Made by a program: the position numbers and the translations under genes
Notes under the pieces: model-generated
The model's database searches: none
The model's input: only the letters and a program-made list of their open reading frames with translations
Told to the model about the DNA's origin: nothing
NCBI RefSeq assembly: GCF_045984285.3
Contig: NZ_JBJQIK030000003.1
Location: 62,001-126,000, forward strand
Direction: 5' to 3'
DNA: 64,000 bases
Source of the DNA: Rugamonas sp045984285
Lineage (GTDB): Bacteria > Pseudomonadota > Gammaproteobacteria > Burkholderiales > Burkholderiaceae_D
Shown here: positions 26,731-34,935 of the stretch, in pieces
Layout: each line of letters opens with the position of its first letter
Numbering within the stretch: position 1 is the first letter of the stretch

Positions 26731-28634
26731 AGTGCACCCGGCTTGTTGGATGTGGTGCCGTAGGGCGTGGTATTCAGCGGCTGGCTGGTATCGGGCAGCA
26801 GGTGGCGATAGTCCCGGTAGTCGCCCGCCATGCTCGCGTCCTTCACCACCACGGCGCGCAGGAAGATCACCAGCTCCGTCTTGCTCACGGTCTCGTTACG
26901 GTAAGCGAACAGGTTGCCGACCACGGGGATAGTGCTGATCAGCGGCACGCCATCCTTGCTGTTATCGACCGAATCCTGCATCAGGCCACCCATCACTGCG
27001 GTCTGTCCGCTGTACACCCGCATCACCGATTCCACCTCGCGCGCCTGAATCACCGGCACCCGGCTGATGACCTGCTGCTTCGCCAGCTCGGGATTCGGAT
27101 CCTGCACGAAGCTCACGATGCGCGTGATGGTGGGCCGCACGTTGATGGTCACTTCATCGTCTTCCGAGATCTGCGGCGTGACGCTCATGACGAAGCCCAC
27201 CGGCACCGTCTCCACGCGCGACTCGTAGGTGGCCGGCGTGGCGATGCCGCCCGCGGACGTGAGCACGGCCGGCGTTACCTTGAGCGTGAAGAAGATATTG
27301 TTGTCCACCACCTTGAGCATGGCGGTCTGGTTATTGAGCACGCTGATCTTGGGACTGGACAGCACCTGCACCTTGCCGAAGGACTCCAGCAGCTGCACGG
27401 CCGCCGAGATATTGCCGAAGCGCGTGGTGGGATTCAGGTAGTTGAAGGTGAAGACGCCCGGCGACGAGCCGATGGTGACGCCGGAGGGCAGGGTAGTGCC
27501 CACCTGGCCTTGCGAAACCGTGGAATTGCCGTTGATGCGCGACCAGTTGATGCCCTGCTGGTACTGGTCGCTGAGCTTCACTTCGAGAATCGTGGCCTCG
27601 ATCATGACCTGGCGCCGCGCGCTGGACTGCACGATGTCGAGAAACTCCTGCACCTTCTCGTGCTGGCGGCTGGTGGCGCGCACGGCCAGCAGGCCGCTCT
27701 CCGCATTGACGATGACGGAAGGCGAATTGCGCTGCGCCGCTGCGCGCGACTGGCCCGCGTTCTGGTTCTGCAGCGCGGAGGCTTGCGCGCCCGGCGTGGA
27801 CATGTCGCCGGCCTGCCCGTAGCCCGGCGCCTGCTGCAGCCCGCCGTAGCCCGGCATCTGCGGCTGCCCCGTTTGCCCCTGCTGCTGCGGCGCCTGCTGT
27901 TGCTGCATCAGCGCATTGGCCTGCTCGCGCAACTGGGCCAGCGGATCACTCAGCGCGTCGTTCAGGTTGGTGGGGCGCAGCATGTCCCGGATGTTCTTCT
28001 CCAGGCTGTACCAGAAGTTGTTGTCCGAACGGTTGGAGACCGCGGTGGTGGAGTTGTTATTCGCGCCGCTGCTCAGCGTGCTGCCCGCGTTCGGCAGCGT
28101 GCCCTGGCCGGTGTTGCTGCCCGTGGTGCTGGCGCCGGCCGAGGAGCCGCCCGTGGTGGAGATCTGCGTGGCGATATTGACGCTGCTGCTGGTGGTGCGC
28201 GCCATGTTCACGTAGTCGATCTTGTAGTTGCGCCAGTGAGGCTGGTCCGGCAGCACGGTGAGCGTGCCGCCGTTGATCTCGTAGCGCATGTCCACCTGGC
28301 GCGCGATGCGGTCCAGCAGCTGCTGCAAGGTCTGGTCCAGCGCATTCAGGGTGACGACGCCTTCGATGGACGGATGGATATCCACGTTCATGCCCGCATC
28401 GCGCGCCAGGGCGAACAGCACGGACTGCACCGGCACCTTGTGCACGGTCACGCTGTAGGTTTCAAGCCTTGGGGCGGGGCGCGGCGGCGGCAGGGCGCTG
28501 CTTTGCTGGACCGGTTCCGGGATGGTCCCGGCCGGACGCGGCGTTTCCGCCACATGCCCGGACGAGACAGGCAGCTTCGGTGTGGCGCACGCCGTCAGCA
28601 GCGCGCAAAGCAGGGGAGCCGCGAGTCGTTTCAT
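26727..28634 (-). CDS. Secretin lipoprotein, MshL/PilQ/GspD family
   Basis: A 635-residue outer-membrane channel subunit. The lipoprotein signal MKRLAAPLLCALLTAC has lipobox LTAC. An STN-like N0 domain follows (about 60-130), then a disordered Ser/Thr/Asn-rich stretch and a Gln-rich stretch (about 145-295, with QQQQAPQQQGQTGQ), an N1/N2-type domain with ARRQVMIEATILEV, and the C-terminal secretin domain with VPVIQAREVESVMRVYSGQT and STIPVVGNLFAYR. I use the ATG at 28634, which gives a proper signal peptide; a frame open to 28670 adds non-signal residues. This cluster therefore has its own channel, separate from the MshL at 39218. Confidence 0.92.
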   Translation of the reverse strand: MKRLAAPLLCALLTACATPKLPVSSGHVAETPRPAGTIPEPVQQSSALPPPRPAPRLETYSVTVHKVPVQSVLFALARDAGMNVDIHPSIEGVVTLNALDQTLQQLLDRIARQVDMRYEINGGTLTVLPDQPHWRNYKIDYVNMARTTSSSVNIATQISTTGGSSAGASTTGSNTGQGTLPNAGSTLSSGANNNSTTAVSNRSDNNFWYSLEKNIRDMLRPTNLNDALSDPLAQLREQANALMQQQQAPQQQGQTGQPQMPGYGGLQQAPGYGQAGDMSTPGAQASALQNQNAGQSRAAAQRNSPSVIVNAESGLLAVRATSRQHEKVQEFLDIVQSSARRQVMIEATILEVKLSDQYQQGINWSRINGNSTVSQGQVGTTLPSGVTIGSSPGVFTFNYLNPTTRFGNISAAVQLLESFGKVQVLSSPKISVLNNQTAMLKVVDNNIFFTLKVTPAVLTSAGGIATPATYESRVETVPVGFVMSVTPQISEDDEVTINVRPTITRIVSFVQDPNPELAKQQVISRVPVIQAREVESVMRVYSGQTAVMGGLMQDSVDNSKDGVPLISTIPVVGNLFAYRNETVSKTELVIFLRAVVVKDASMAGDYRDYRHLLPDTSQPLNTTPYGTTSNKPGAL

Positions 28635-28726
28635 TATGAGCACTGAGAGTGTTGTTCTTATACAGGGCAAAAATACTTGTTAAAACGAGCATACTGCAAT
28701 TGCCTGAAACCACCCCGCACGGTTGC

Positions 28727-29650
28727 CTAGGGGCTGGCGGGCGCGAGCCAGCTAAGCAGGGCTGTGCCCGCCGCCGCGATGGCCGCCAGGCTGGCGGCGG
28801 CGCCCACCCAGATCGAACGTTTCCCTTCGGAAATACGTTGCGAGCGGCGGAAATTGCAGTCCCGCACCGCATGGCGCACATGGATTTCGCGCACCAGATT
28901 GGAATCGTCGGCATAGGCCGACATCAGGGCCTTGTCTGCCAGGATATTCACGCGCCGCACAATGCCCTGCGAGACCTTGTTGATGAGTTTGATGGCTTCG
29001 CGGCTGAACAGCGGCGCGCCGCGGTAGCCCGCCGCGCGCAGGCGGAAGTCGAGGTAATCCGCCACCTGGTCCGGCGGCAGGGGCGGCACGAAGAAGCTGT
29101 GGGTAATGCGCTCGCTGAGCTGGCGCATGCGGGGCAGGCGCAGGTGGTCGTCCAGCTCAGGCTGGCCGAAGAGTACGATCTGCAGCAGCTTGTGCTGCGC
29201 CGTTTCCAGGTTGGTGAGGAGGCGTACTTCCTCCAGGGTATCGAGCGGCATGGCCTGCGCTTCCTCCACCAGCAGCACGACCTGGCGCCCCTCGCCGTGC
29301 CGCTTGATCAGCTCGCCGTTCAGCTGGCGCAGCACTTCATCGTTGCGGCGGCCGCCGGGATCGAGCCCTAGTTCGGCGGCGATGGCATACAGCACCTCCT
29401 GCGGCCCCAGGCTGGGATTGACGAGGTAGATGGCGTCGATATGCTCCGGCAGCTCGCTCTCCAGCATGCGGCACAGCATGGTCTTGCCGCTGCCTACCTC
29501 GCCTGTCACCTTGACTATCCCCTCGCCGTGTTCGACCGCGTAAAGCAGGGCGTCCAGCATTTCCCCGCGCGAGTTCCCGCTATAGAAGAAGGCCGGATTC
29601 GGCGTGATGCTGAAGGGCGCCTGGTGCAGTCCGAAATGGGTGGTGTACAT
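28727..29650 (-). CDS. ExeA/MshM-like AAA ATPase
   Basis: A 307-residue protein starting MYTTHFGLHQAPFSITPNPA, the standard ExeA/MshM opening. It has Walker A GEVGSGKTML (about 48-57), Walker B VVLLVEEAQAMP (about 125-136), sensor NLE, and a C-terminal membrane helix (WVGAAASLAAIAAAGTALLSW). ExeA-type ATPases help the secretin assemble or cross peptidoglycan. First gene of the minus-strand cluster; 92 bases separate it from the secretin gene. Residues before 29650 in the open frame do not match the family, so I start at the ATG at 29650. It is paralogous to MshM at 41053. Confidence 0.9.
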   Translation of the reverse strand: MYTTHFGLHQAPFSITPNPAFFYSGNSRGEMLDALLYAVEHGEGIVKVTGEVGSGKTMLCRMLESELPEHIDAIYLVNPSLGPQEVLYAIAAELGLDPGGRRNDEVLRQLNGELIKRHGEGRQVVLLVEEAQAMPLDTLEEVRLLTNLETAQHKLLQIVLFGQPELDDHLRLPRMRQLSERITHSFFVPPLPPDQVADYLDFRLRAAGYRGAPLFSREAIKLINKVSQGIVRRVNILADKALMSAYADDSNLVREIHVRHAVRDCNFRRSQRISEGKRSIWVGAAASLAAIAAAGTALLSWLAPASP

Positions 29651-29808
29651 GGTGGGCGCATTTGAGCATGAATCGCGGAAAATCGTCGCATGCATTGCAC
29701 CGTGGTTGATAACGCGCCACTGTGTGGTTTCCGGGCGACCCGGTGCTAGCTAGCAGCGCCTCATTCGGCTTAGAATGCCACACGTCAACGCGCATTGGAG
29801 CTGTATAC
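29651..29808. promoter_or_regulatory. Divergent control region between the two pilus clusters
   Basis: These 158 bases separate two long divergent operons and must carry both main promoters. On the plus strand TAGAAT at 29771-29776 is a fair -10 for mshE, without a convincing -35. A GCTAGCTAGC palindrome lies at 29745-29754. I find no strong minus-strand promoter, which may mean an alternative sigma factor or an activator. Confidence 0.45.
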
Positions 29809-31515
29809 ATGGCAAGGCCTGAGAAAGTCCGGCTGGGAGAGATCCTGGTTCAACAAAAATTGCTTTCCGAAGAGCAACTTGGGCTGGCCCTCGCCGAACA
29901 GAAACGCAGTGGACGCAAGCTGGGCCGGGTCTTCATCGAGAACGGCTATGTGACGGAGGAGCAGATTGCCGGCGCGCTGGCGCGGCAGCTGAACATCCCC
30001 TACATCAATCTCAAGTTCTACAACATCAATCCTGAGCTGGTGCGCCTGCTGCCGGAAACCCAGGCGCGCCGCTTCCGCGCGCTGGTGCTGGAAGACCGCA
30101 AGGGTTCGCTGCTGATCGGCATGTCCGATCCCACCGACCTGTTCGCCTACGACGAAATCTCCCGCCTGGTGCGCCAGAACATCGAACTGGCCGTGGTCAA
30201 CGAAACCGAGGTGCTGGGCGCCATCGACCGCATCTACCGCCGCACCGACGACATTTCCGACCTGGCCAAGGAGCTGGAACAGGAGATGGGCGATGTGTCG
30301 GTGGACTTCGGCGCACTCGCGGCGGCCAACCCCGGCCTGGAAGAAGCGCCGGTGGTCAAGCTGCTGCAGTCCGTGTTCGAGGACGCGGCGCAGGTGAAGG
30401 CATCGGACATTCACATCGAACCGCAGGAAGGCCGGCTGCAGATCCGCTTCCGTATCGATGGCGTGCTGCACCTGCAGACCCAGTCCGACATCAAGATTGC
30501 ACCGGCGCTGGCACTGCGGCTCAAGCTGATGTCCGACCTCGACATCTCCGAGAAACGCCTGCCGCAGGACGGCCGCTTCGCCGTGCGCGTGAAGAACGCG
30601 CGCATCGACGTCCGTATTTCGACCATGCCGACGCAGTATGGCGAATCGATCGTGATGCGTCTTCTGAACCAGGGCAACGTCAACCTGCGGCTGGACGCGA
30701 TCGGCATGCCGCGCCATATCCTCGACAAGTTCCGCCACATCGTGGCGCGCCCGAACGGCCTGGTGCTGGTGACGGGACCCACCGGCAGCGGTAAAACCAC
30801 CACGCTGTATTCGGCGCTGGCCGAACTGAATTCGGTCGAGAAGAAGCTGATTACCGTGGAAGACCCGGTCGAATACCGCCTGCCCGGCATCAACCAGGTG
30901 CAGGTGAACGACAAGATCGAACTGGACTTCGCCCGCGTGCTGCGCGCCGCACTGCGCCAGGACCCGGACATTGTGCTCGTTGGTGAGATGCGTGACCAGG
31001 AAACCGCGCAGATCGGCCTGCGTGCTGCAATGACCGGTCACCTGGTGCTGTCCACGCTGCACACCAACGATGCCGCCAGCACGCCCCTGCGCCTGATGGA
31101 CATGGGCGTGCCGCGCTACATGGTGGCCAGCTCACTGCAGGCCGTGCTGGCGCAGCGCCTGGTGCGCGTGATCTGCGAAAGCTGCACCACGCCCTATACG
31201 CCGACGCCGGCCGAAACCGAGTGGCTGCGGCTGGAACTGAACGACAAGGTCGGCATGGGCCGCTACTTCCACGGCAAAGGCTGTTCGCACTGCAACGGCA
31301 TGGGCTACCGCGGCCGTACCGGCGCCTACGAGCTGCTGGAATTGACGAAGGACGTGGTGGATGCGGCGAACGACCCGAATCCTTCGACCTTCCTGCGCGC
31401 GGCACACACGCAGATGCAGGGCAACACGCTGCGCCGTCACGCCGTTCAGCTGGTCATCCAGGGCCGCACCACGATTTCCGAAGCCATGCGCATCAGTAAC
31501 CAGCAGGAAGAATAA
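29809..31515 (+). CDS. mshE: MSHA pilus extension ATPase MshE
   Basis: A 568-residue motor ATPase. MshEN domain at residues 6-65 with RLGEILVQQKLLSEEQLGLA and KLGRVFIENGYVTEEQIAGA; the RLG start and long repeats fit the known c-di-GMP-binding consensus. Core: ASDIHIEPQ, Walker A GPTGSGKTTT near 323, DPDIVLVGEMRD, TGHLVLSTLHTN and zinc-binding CESC...CSHC. GGAG at 29797-29800 with 8-base spacing selects the ATG at 29809. The stop overlaps the mshG start by one base (TAATG). It assembles the MSHA-type pilus with MshG. Confidence 0.95.
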   Translation: MARPEKVRLGEILVQQKLLSEEQLGLALAEQKRSGRKLGRVFIENGYVTEEQIAGALARQLNIPYINLKFYNINPELVRLLPETQARRFRALVLEDRKGSLLIGMSDPTDLFAYDEISRLVRQNIELAVVNETEVLGAIDRIYRRTDDISDLAKELEQEMGDVSVDFGALAAANPGLEEAPVVKLLQSVFEDAAQVKASDIHIEPQEGRLQIRFRIDGVLHLQTQSDIKIAPALALRLKLMSDLDISEKRLPQDGRFAVRVKNARIDVRISTMPTQYGESIVMRLLNQGNVNLRLDAIGMPRHILDKFRHIVARPNGLVLVTGPTGSGKTTTLYSALAELNSVEKKLITVEDPVEYRLPGINQVQVNDKIELDFARVLRAALRQDPDIVLVGEMRDQETAQIGLRAAMTGHLVLSTLHTNDAASTPLRLMDMGVPRYMVASSLQAVLAQRLVRVICESCTTPYTPTPAETEWLRLELNDKVGMGRYFHGKGCSHCNGMGYRGRTGAYELLELTKDVVDAANDPNPSTFLRAAHTQMQGNTLRRHAVQLVIQGRTTISEAMRISNQQEE

Positions 31516-32747
31516 TGCCGTTCTACGCCTATAAAGGCCGCAACGCGCGCGGCGAACTGATGCAGGGAGTGCTGGAAGCGGCGGACAGCGGCGCGGTCGC
31601 GTCGCAGCTGTTTGCGACTGGCATCACGCCGGTCGAGATTACCGTCACCCAGAAAAAGGCCTCCAGCGGTGGGGGAGATAGCCTGTGGGAGCGGTTGACG
31701 GAGAAGAAAGTGACGTCGATGGACGTGCAGCTATTCAGCCGCCAGATGTTCACCCTGCTGAAGTCCGGCGTGCCTATCATGAAAGGGCTGGCGGGCTTAC
31801 AGGAATCCGCCGTCAGCAAGTCCTTTGGCAAAGTGATCAAGGATCTGCGCGAGTCGCTGGACTCCGGCCGCGAGCTGTCCGCTGCCATGCGCCGCCATCC
31901 CGATGTGTTCTCGCAGTTTTACCTGTCCATGATCCGTGTGGGAGAGATGACGGGGCGGCTGGAAGAGGTGTTCATCCGTCTCTTCGATCACCTGGAGTTC
32001 GACCGCGACATGCGCGAGCGGGTGAAAACGGCGCTGCGCTATCCGACCTTTGTGATCGTTGCCATGACGGCGGCAATGGTGGTGGTCAATGTATTTGTGA
32101 TCCCATCGTTCAAAGGCGTCTTCGCCGGGCTGAATGCGGAACTGCCGCTGATGACGCGCATTCTGCTTGGTACCTCGGAATTCACCATCAAGTTCTGGCC
32201 TCTGATCGCGGGCGCAGCAGCAGCAGCAGCGTTTTCGTTCTTCTCCTGGATCAAGACCACGGCCGGCGAATATGCCTGGGACCGTATCAAGCTGCGGATA
32301 CCTGTGGCGGGGAAAATCATCCACAAGGCGACCATGGCGCGCTTTGCCCGCAGCTTTGCGCTGTCGAGCCGCAGCGGCGTGCCGATCGTGCAGGCGCTGA
32401 CCGTTGTGTCGCAAACCGTCGACAATGCTTATCTGTCGGCACGGGTGGAACAGATGCGCGACGGCGTCGAGCGCGGCGAAAGCATTTTGCGGACGGCGAC
32501 GGCCGCCAATGTCTTTACGCCGATTGTGCTGCAGATGATCGCTGTCGGCGAGGAGAGCGGTTCGCTGGACGACCTGATGGACGAGATTGCGCAGATGTAT
32601 GAGCGGGAGGTGGACTATGAATTGAAGACCTTGTCTGCCCAGATCGAACCCATCCTGATCACCTTTCTGGGGATAATGGTCCTGGTCCTTGCCCTCGGTA
32701 TCTTCCTCCCGGTGTGGGATCTGAGCAAAGCATCCCTGAAGAGGTAA
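31515..32747 (+). CDS. mshG: MSHA platform protein MshG (GspF family)
   Basis: A 410-residue GspF/PilC homologue. Opening MPFYAYKGRNARGELMQGVL; two T2SSF repeats (about 75-200 and 275-400) with FSRQMFTLLKSGVPIMKGLA and ARFARSFALSSRSGVPIVQA; three membrane helices. It couples the MshE motor to pilin polymerisation in the inner membrane. Translationally coupled to mshE. Paralogous to the gene at 21871 but more similar to MSHA than to type II forms by its opening and spacing. Confidence 0.94.
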   Translation: MPFYAYKGRNARGELMQGVLEAADSGAVASQLFATGITPVEITVTQKKASSGGGDSLWERLTEKKVTSMDVQLFSRQMFTLLKSGVPIMKGLAGLQESAVSKSFGKVIKDLRESLDSGRELSAAMRRHPDVFSQFYLSMIRVGEMTGRLEEVFIRLFDHLEFDRDMRERVKTALRYPTFVIVAMTAAMVVVNVFVIPSFKGVFAGLNAELPLMTRILLGTSEFTIKFWPLIAGAAAAAAFSFFSWIKTTAGEYAWDRIKLRIPVAGKIIHKATMARFARSFALSSRSGVPIVQALTVVSQTVDNAYLSARVEQMRDGVERGESILRTATAANVFTPIVLQMIAVGEESGSLDDLMDEIAQMYEREVDYELKTLSAQIEPILITFLGIMVLVLALGIFLPVWDLSKASLKR

Positions 32748-32751
32748 TTGA

Positions 32752-33255
32752 TTGCGTATTTCCGCAAAGGAGCGGCAGCTGGGGTTCAGTCTGTTTGAAC
32801 TTGCAGTTACATTGACGGTGCTGTCAATCCTTAGCGCGGTGTTCTTTTCGCGCTTTGCAGGCTATCGTGAGCAGGCCGAGGATGTGGTGGTGCAGCAGTT
32901 GGTTGCCAGCATGCGGACCAGTCTTGCGGTACGCGTTGCACAATTGCAAGGGGCAGAAAATACGGCTGGGATCCTAGCTCTTGCTGAAACTAACCCATTG
33001 AATTTGCTGGAAAAATACCCCGCAAATTATGGTGGCGAGGTGGACGCCGCAGATGTTGAAGAATTGCCCGGTGGAAAATGGTACTTTCTAAAACGGGAGC
33101 GCCTGCTGATTTACGTGTTAAATCATCGAAATTCCGTTGCAATTAAAGGACAGAAATCCTTGAATTTTAAGGTAAAATTATTGCATTCGTCCAACAAGGC
33201 AGTACGGGAAGCAACGACGAATCCGTCGCTGAGTCTGATGCTGGAGTCGGTCTGA
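32752..33255 (+). CDS. Prepilin-like minor pilin (MshB/MshF position)
   Basis: A 167-residue protein. Start is TTG at 32752, with GAGG just upstream; the peptide MRISAKERQLGFSLFELAVT has a prepilin site (cut after Gly11, Phe+1, Glu+5) with FSLFE in place of FTLIE. A hydrophobic helix and an acidic soluble domain follow. The 3' half uses A/T-rich codons (TTA, AAA, AAT) far more than neighbouring genes. Position between mshG and mshA corresponds to mshF-mshB of Vibrio; which of the two cannot be told. Four bases separate it from mshG. Confidence 0.75.
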   Translation: MRISAKERQLGFSLFELAVTLTVLSILSAVFFSRFAGYREQAEDVVVQQLVASMRTSLAVRVAQLQGAENTAGILALAETNPLNLLEKYPANYGGEVDAADVEELPGGKWYFLKRERLLIYVLNHRNSVAIKGQKSLNFKVKLLHSSNKAVREATTNPSLSLMLESV

Positions 33256-33297
33256 CGGGTGTCGAAGTAACACATTTGAAATAATTGGAGAGTTTCT

Positions 33298-33786
33298 ATG
33301 AAACAGCAATTCAAAAAAGCGGCGCAATCCGGTTTTACCCTGATCGAACTGATCGTGGTGATCGTTATTCTTGGTATCCTGGCCGCCACCGCGCTGCCGA
33401 AGTTCATGGACGTCGGTGGCGACGCGCGTGCCGCATCCGTGAATGCGGTTGCTGGTTCCATGAAAACGACAAGCGGTCTGGTCCATGGTAAGTGGCTGAT
33501 CAACCCTGTCAGCCCGGCTGTCCTGGATGCGACTACCAGCGTGGCCGTTGATACCAACGGCTACGGCAAGGCTGGTGCTGACCTGGTGGCGGCGATGGGC
33601 TTGTCCGCTACTGACTATGAGATCACGACGGTAGCCGATGCAAGCATTACTGTTGTACCGATCGGCATCAAGGACAACACGGCGAAAAAGGCCAATTGCT
33701 ACGCCAAGTACACCTATGCATCGAACGCCACTGCTACTGTAACCGCAACAGAGCCAGTCATCAGCACTGACGTCACCAAGTGCTGA
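33298..33786 (+). CDS. mshA: Major MSHA-type pilin MshA
   Basis: A 162-residue type IV pilin. MKQQFKKAAQSGFTLIELIV is a prepilin signal, cut after Gly12, with Glu+5. The N-terminal helix is followed by a globular domain with ALPKFMDVGGDARAASVNAV, the conserved MshA motif, and two cysteines (NCYAK and the terminal KC) able to form the pilin disulphide loop. GGAGAG precedes the ATG. After the stop, a small hairpin (TGCTG/CAGCA, 33793-33807) might hold back transcription into the minor pilin genes, raising the MshA ratio; this is an inference. Confidence 0.92.
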   Translation: MKQQFKKAAQSGFTLIELIVVIVILGILAATALPKFMDVGGDARAASVNAVAGSMKTTSGLVHGKWLINPVSPAVLDATTSVAVDTNGYGKAGADLVAAMGLSATDYEITTVADASITVVPIGIKDNTAKKANCYAKYTYASNATATVTATEPVISTDVTKC

Positions 33787-33824
33787 TCTAGCTGCTGATT
33801 TCCAGCATTCCACGGAAGGCCGCA

Positions 33825-34334
33825 ATGTACGGATATAGGGTGCATTTGCGGCCTTTCGGTTTTACGATGGTCGAAATGGTCGTCGTGATCGTCGTGCTGG
33901 GGATTGTGAGCGCCATCGGCGTCGGGCGTTTTATGGGGCGCTCGGATCTCGACGCGCGGGCTTACGCCGACCAGATGCGAAGCGTTCTGCGCTTTGCTCA
34001 GAAGACGGCGATTGCCCAGCGCCGCAATATCCACATCATCTCGGACGCGAACAAAATCGCGGCCTGCTACACAGCGGCATGCGGCGCCGGCGACCTTGTG
34101 TGGGCCCCCGGCGGGCACAATTCGCAGAGCAGCGCCACCCAGGCGGCTTGCGGCAATGCGGCCTGGCTTTGCGAAGGGCGGCCATCGTCAGCGACTGCCA
34201 ACAGTAGCTTCGGTGCGTTTCTTTTCAATTCAAGCGGGGCTACCAATCTGGCCGCCGATGCATCGGTCCAGATCTCAGGCAATGGCGGCGTGCAGACAGT
34301 GACCGTTGTGGCGGGAACAGGCTATGTCTATTGA
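33825..34334 (+). CDS. mshC: Minor pilin MshC (GspH-like)
   Basis: A 169-residue protein with a prepilin signal in RPFGFTMVEMVVVIVVLGIV (cut after the Gly before FTM). The soluble domain has the GspH-type ADQMRSVLRFAQKTAIAQRR helix and cysteines AACYTAACGAG. The position after mshA and the GspH fold match MshC, an initiating minor pilin. It overlaps the next gene by 11 bases. Confidence 0.8.
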   Translation: MYGYRVHLRPFGFTMVEMVVVIVVLGIVSAIGVGRFMGRSDLDARAYADQMRSVLRFAQKTAIAQRRNIHIISDANKIAACYTAACGAGDLVWAPGGHNSQSSATQAACGNAAWLCEGRPSSATANSSFGAFLFNSSGATNLAADASVQISGNGGVQTVTVVAGTGYVY

Positions 34335-34935
34335 GCGCCCGCGCCAATCCGGCCTGACACTGATTGAGCTGATTCTGTCGATGGTCATCATTAGCATTGC
34401 GGCGGTCGGCGCCATGCAGCTGATGAACAGGTCCACCACGGACAGCGCCGATCCAATCCGGCGCAAGCAGGCCTTGCTGATTGCTGAGTCGCTGCTGGAA
34501 GAAGTGCGCTCCTCCCACTTCACGTTCTGCGAGCCGACGGACGACAATGCGGCCACGGCGCAGAGCGTCAACGCCTGCACGGTACAGGAAACCCTCGGGG
34601 CCAACGCCGGCGATGTACGTCCCTATGACAATGTGAACGACTATTACCGCGCCGGTACGCCCTTCAGTTTCACGAACGCCAGCGGACAGATCATCGATTC
34701 CAGCGGGGCGGTCATGACGCGTGCCGGCTACAAGGCGACGGTGACCATCAACGCCAACATTGCTTCGGGCGCCGGAACCGAGCTCGGTCCATCCATTGGA
34801 GCGGTCACCTCGACAGGCACTGCCGCCGGCATGAACGCCTTGTTGATTACGGTGCGCGTCGAGTACGGCGGCGCACCGGGAGATTACGTTCAGCTGGATA
34901 CTTACAGGACTCGCTATGCGCCCACCGATTTCTGA
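34324..34935 (+). CDS. mshD: Minor pilin MshD
   Basis: A 203-residue protein starting MSIERPRQSGLTLIELILSM; the cleavage site is SG/LTLIE with Leu in place of Phe at +1. The motif DSADPIRRKQALLIAESLLE is typical of MshD. A GGGAAC element precedes the ATG at 34324; a TTG at 34306 would extend it by six residues but looks less likely. It overlaps mshC by 11 bases and mshO by 20 bases. Confidence 0.82.
   Translation: MSIERPRQSGLTLIELILSMVIISIAAVGAMQLMNRSTTDSADPIRRKQALLIAESLLEEVRSSHFTFCEPTDDNAATAQSVNACTVQETLGANAGDVRPYDNVNDYYRAGTPFSFTNASGQIIDSSGAVMTRAGYKATVTINANIASGAGTELGPSIGAVTSTGTAAGMNALLITVRVEYGGAPGDYVQLDTYRTRYAPTDF

Noticed and set aside
25003..26763. 586-codon open frame on the plus strand
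   Set aside because: Antisense to the TPR protein gene; its Gly/Arg/Cys-rich product mirrors the Ala/Pro linker of the real gene.
26802..28646. 614-codon open frame opposite the cluster-1 secretin
   Set aside because: Antisense shadow; the secretin on the other strand has lipobox, STN and secretin domains.
29745..29754. GCTAGCTAGC palindrome between the pilus clusters as an operator
   Set aside because: Short, self-complementary by simple repetition, and no regulator is suggested; kept only as a note in the divergent region.
33793..33807. Hairpin after mshA as a terminator
   Set aside because: Only 5 bp and no T-run; it can at most attenuate, so it is mentioned with mshA and not listed.
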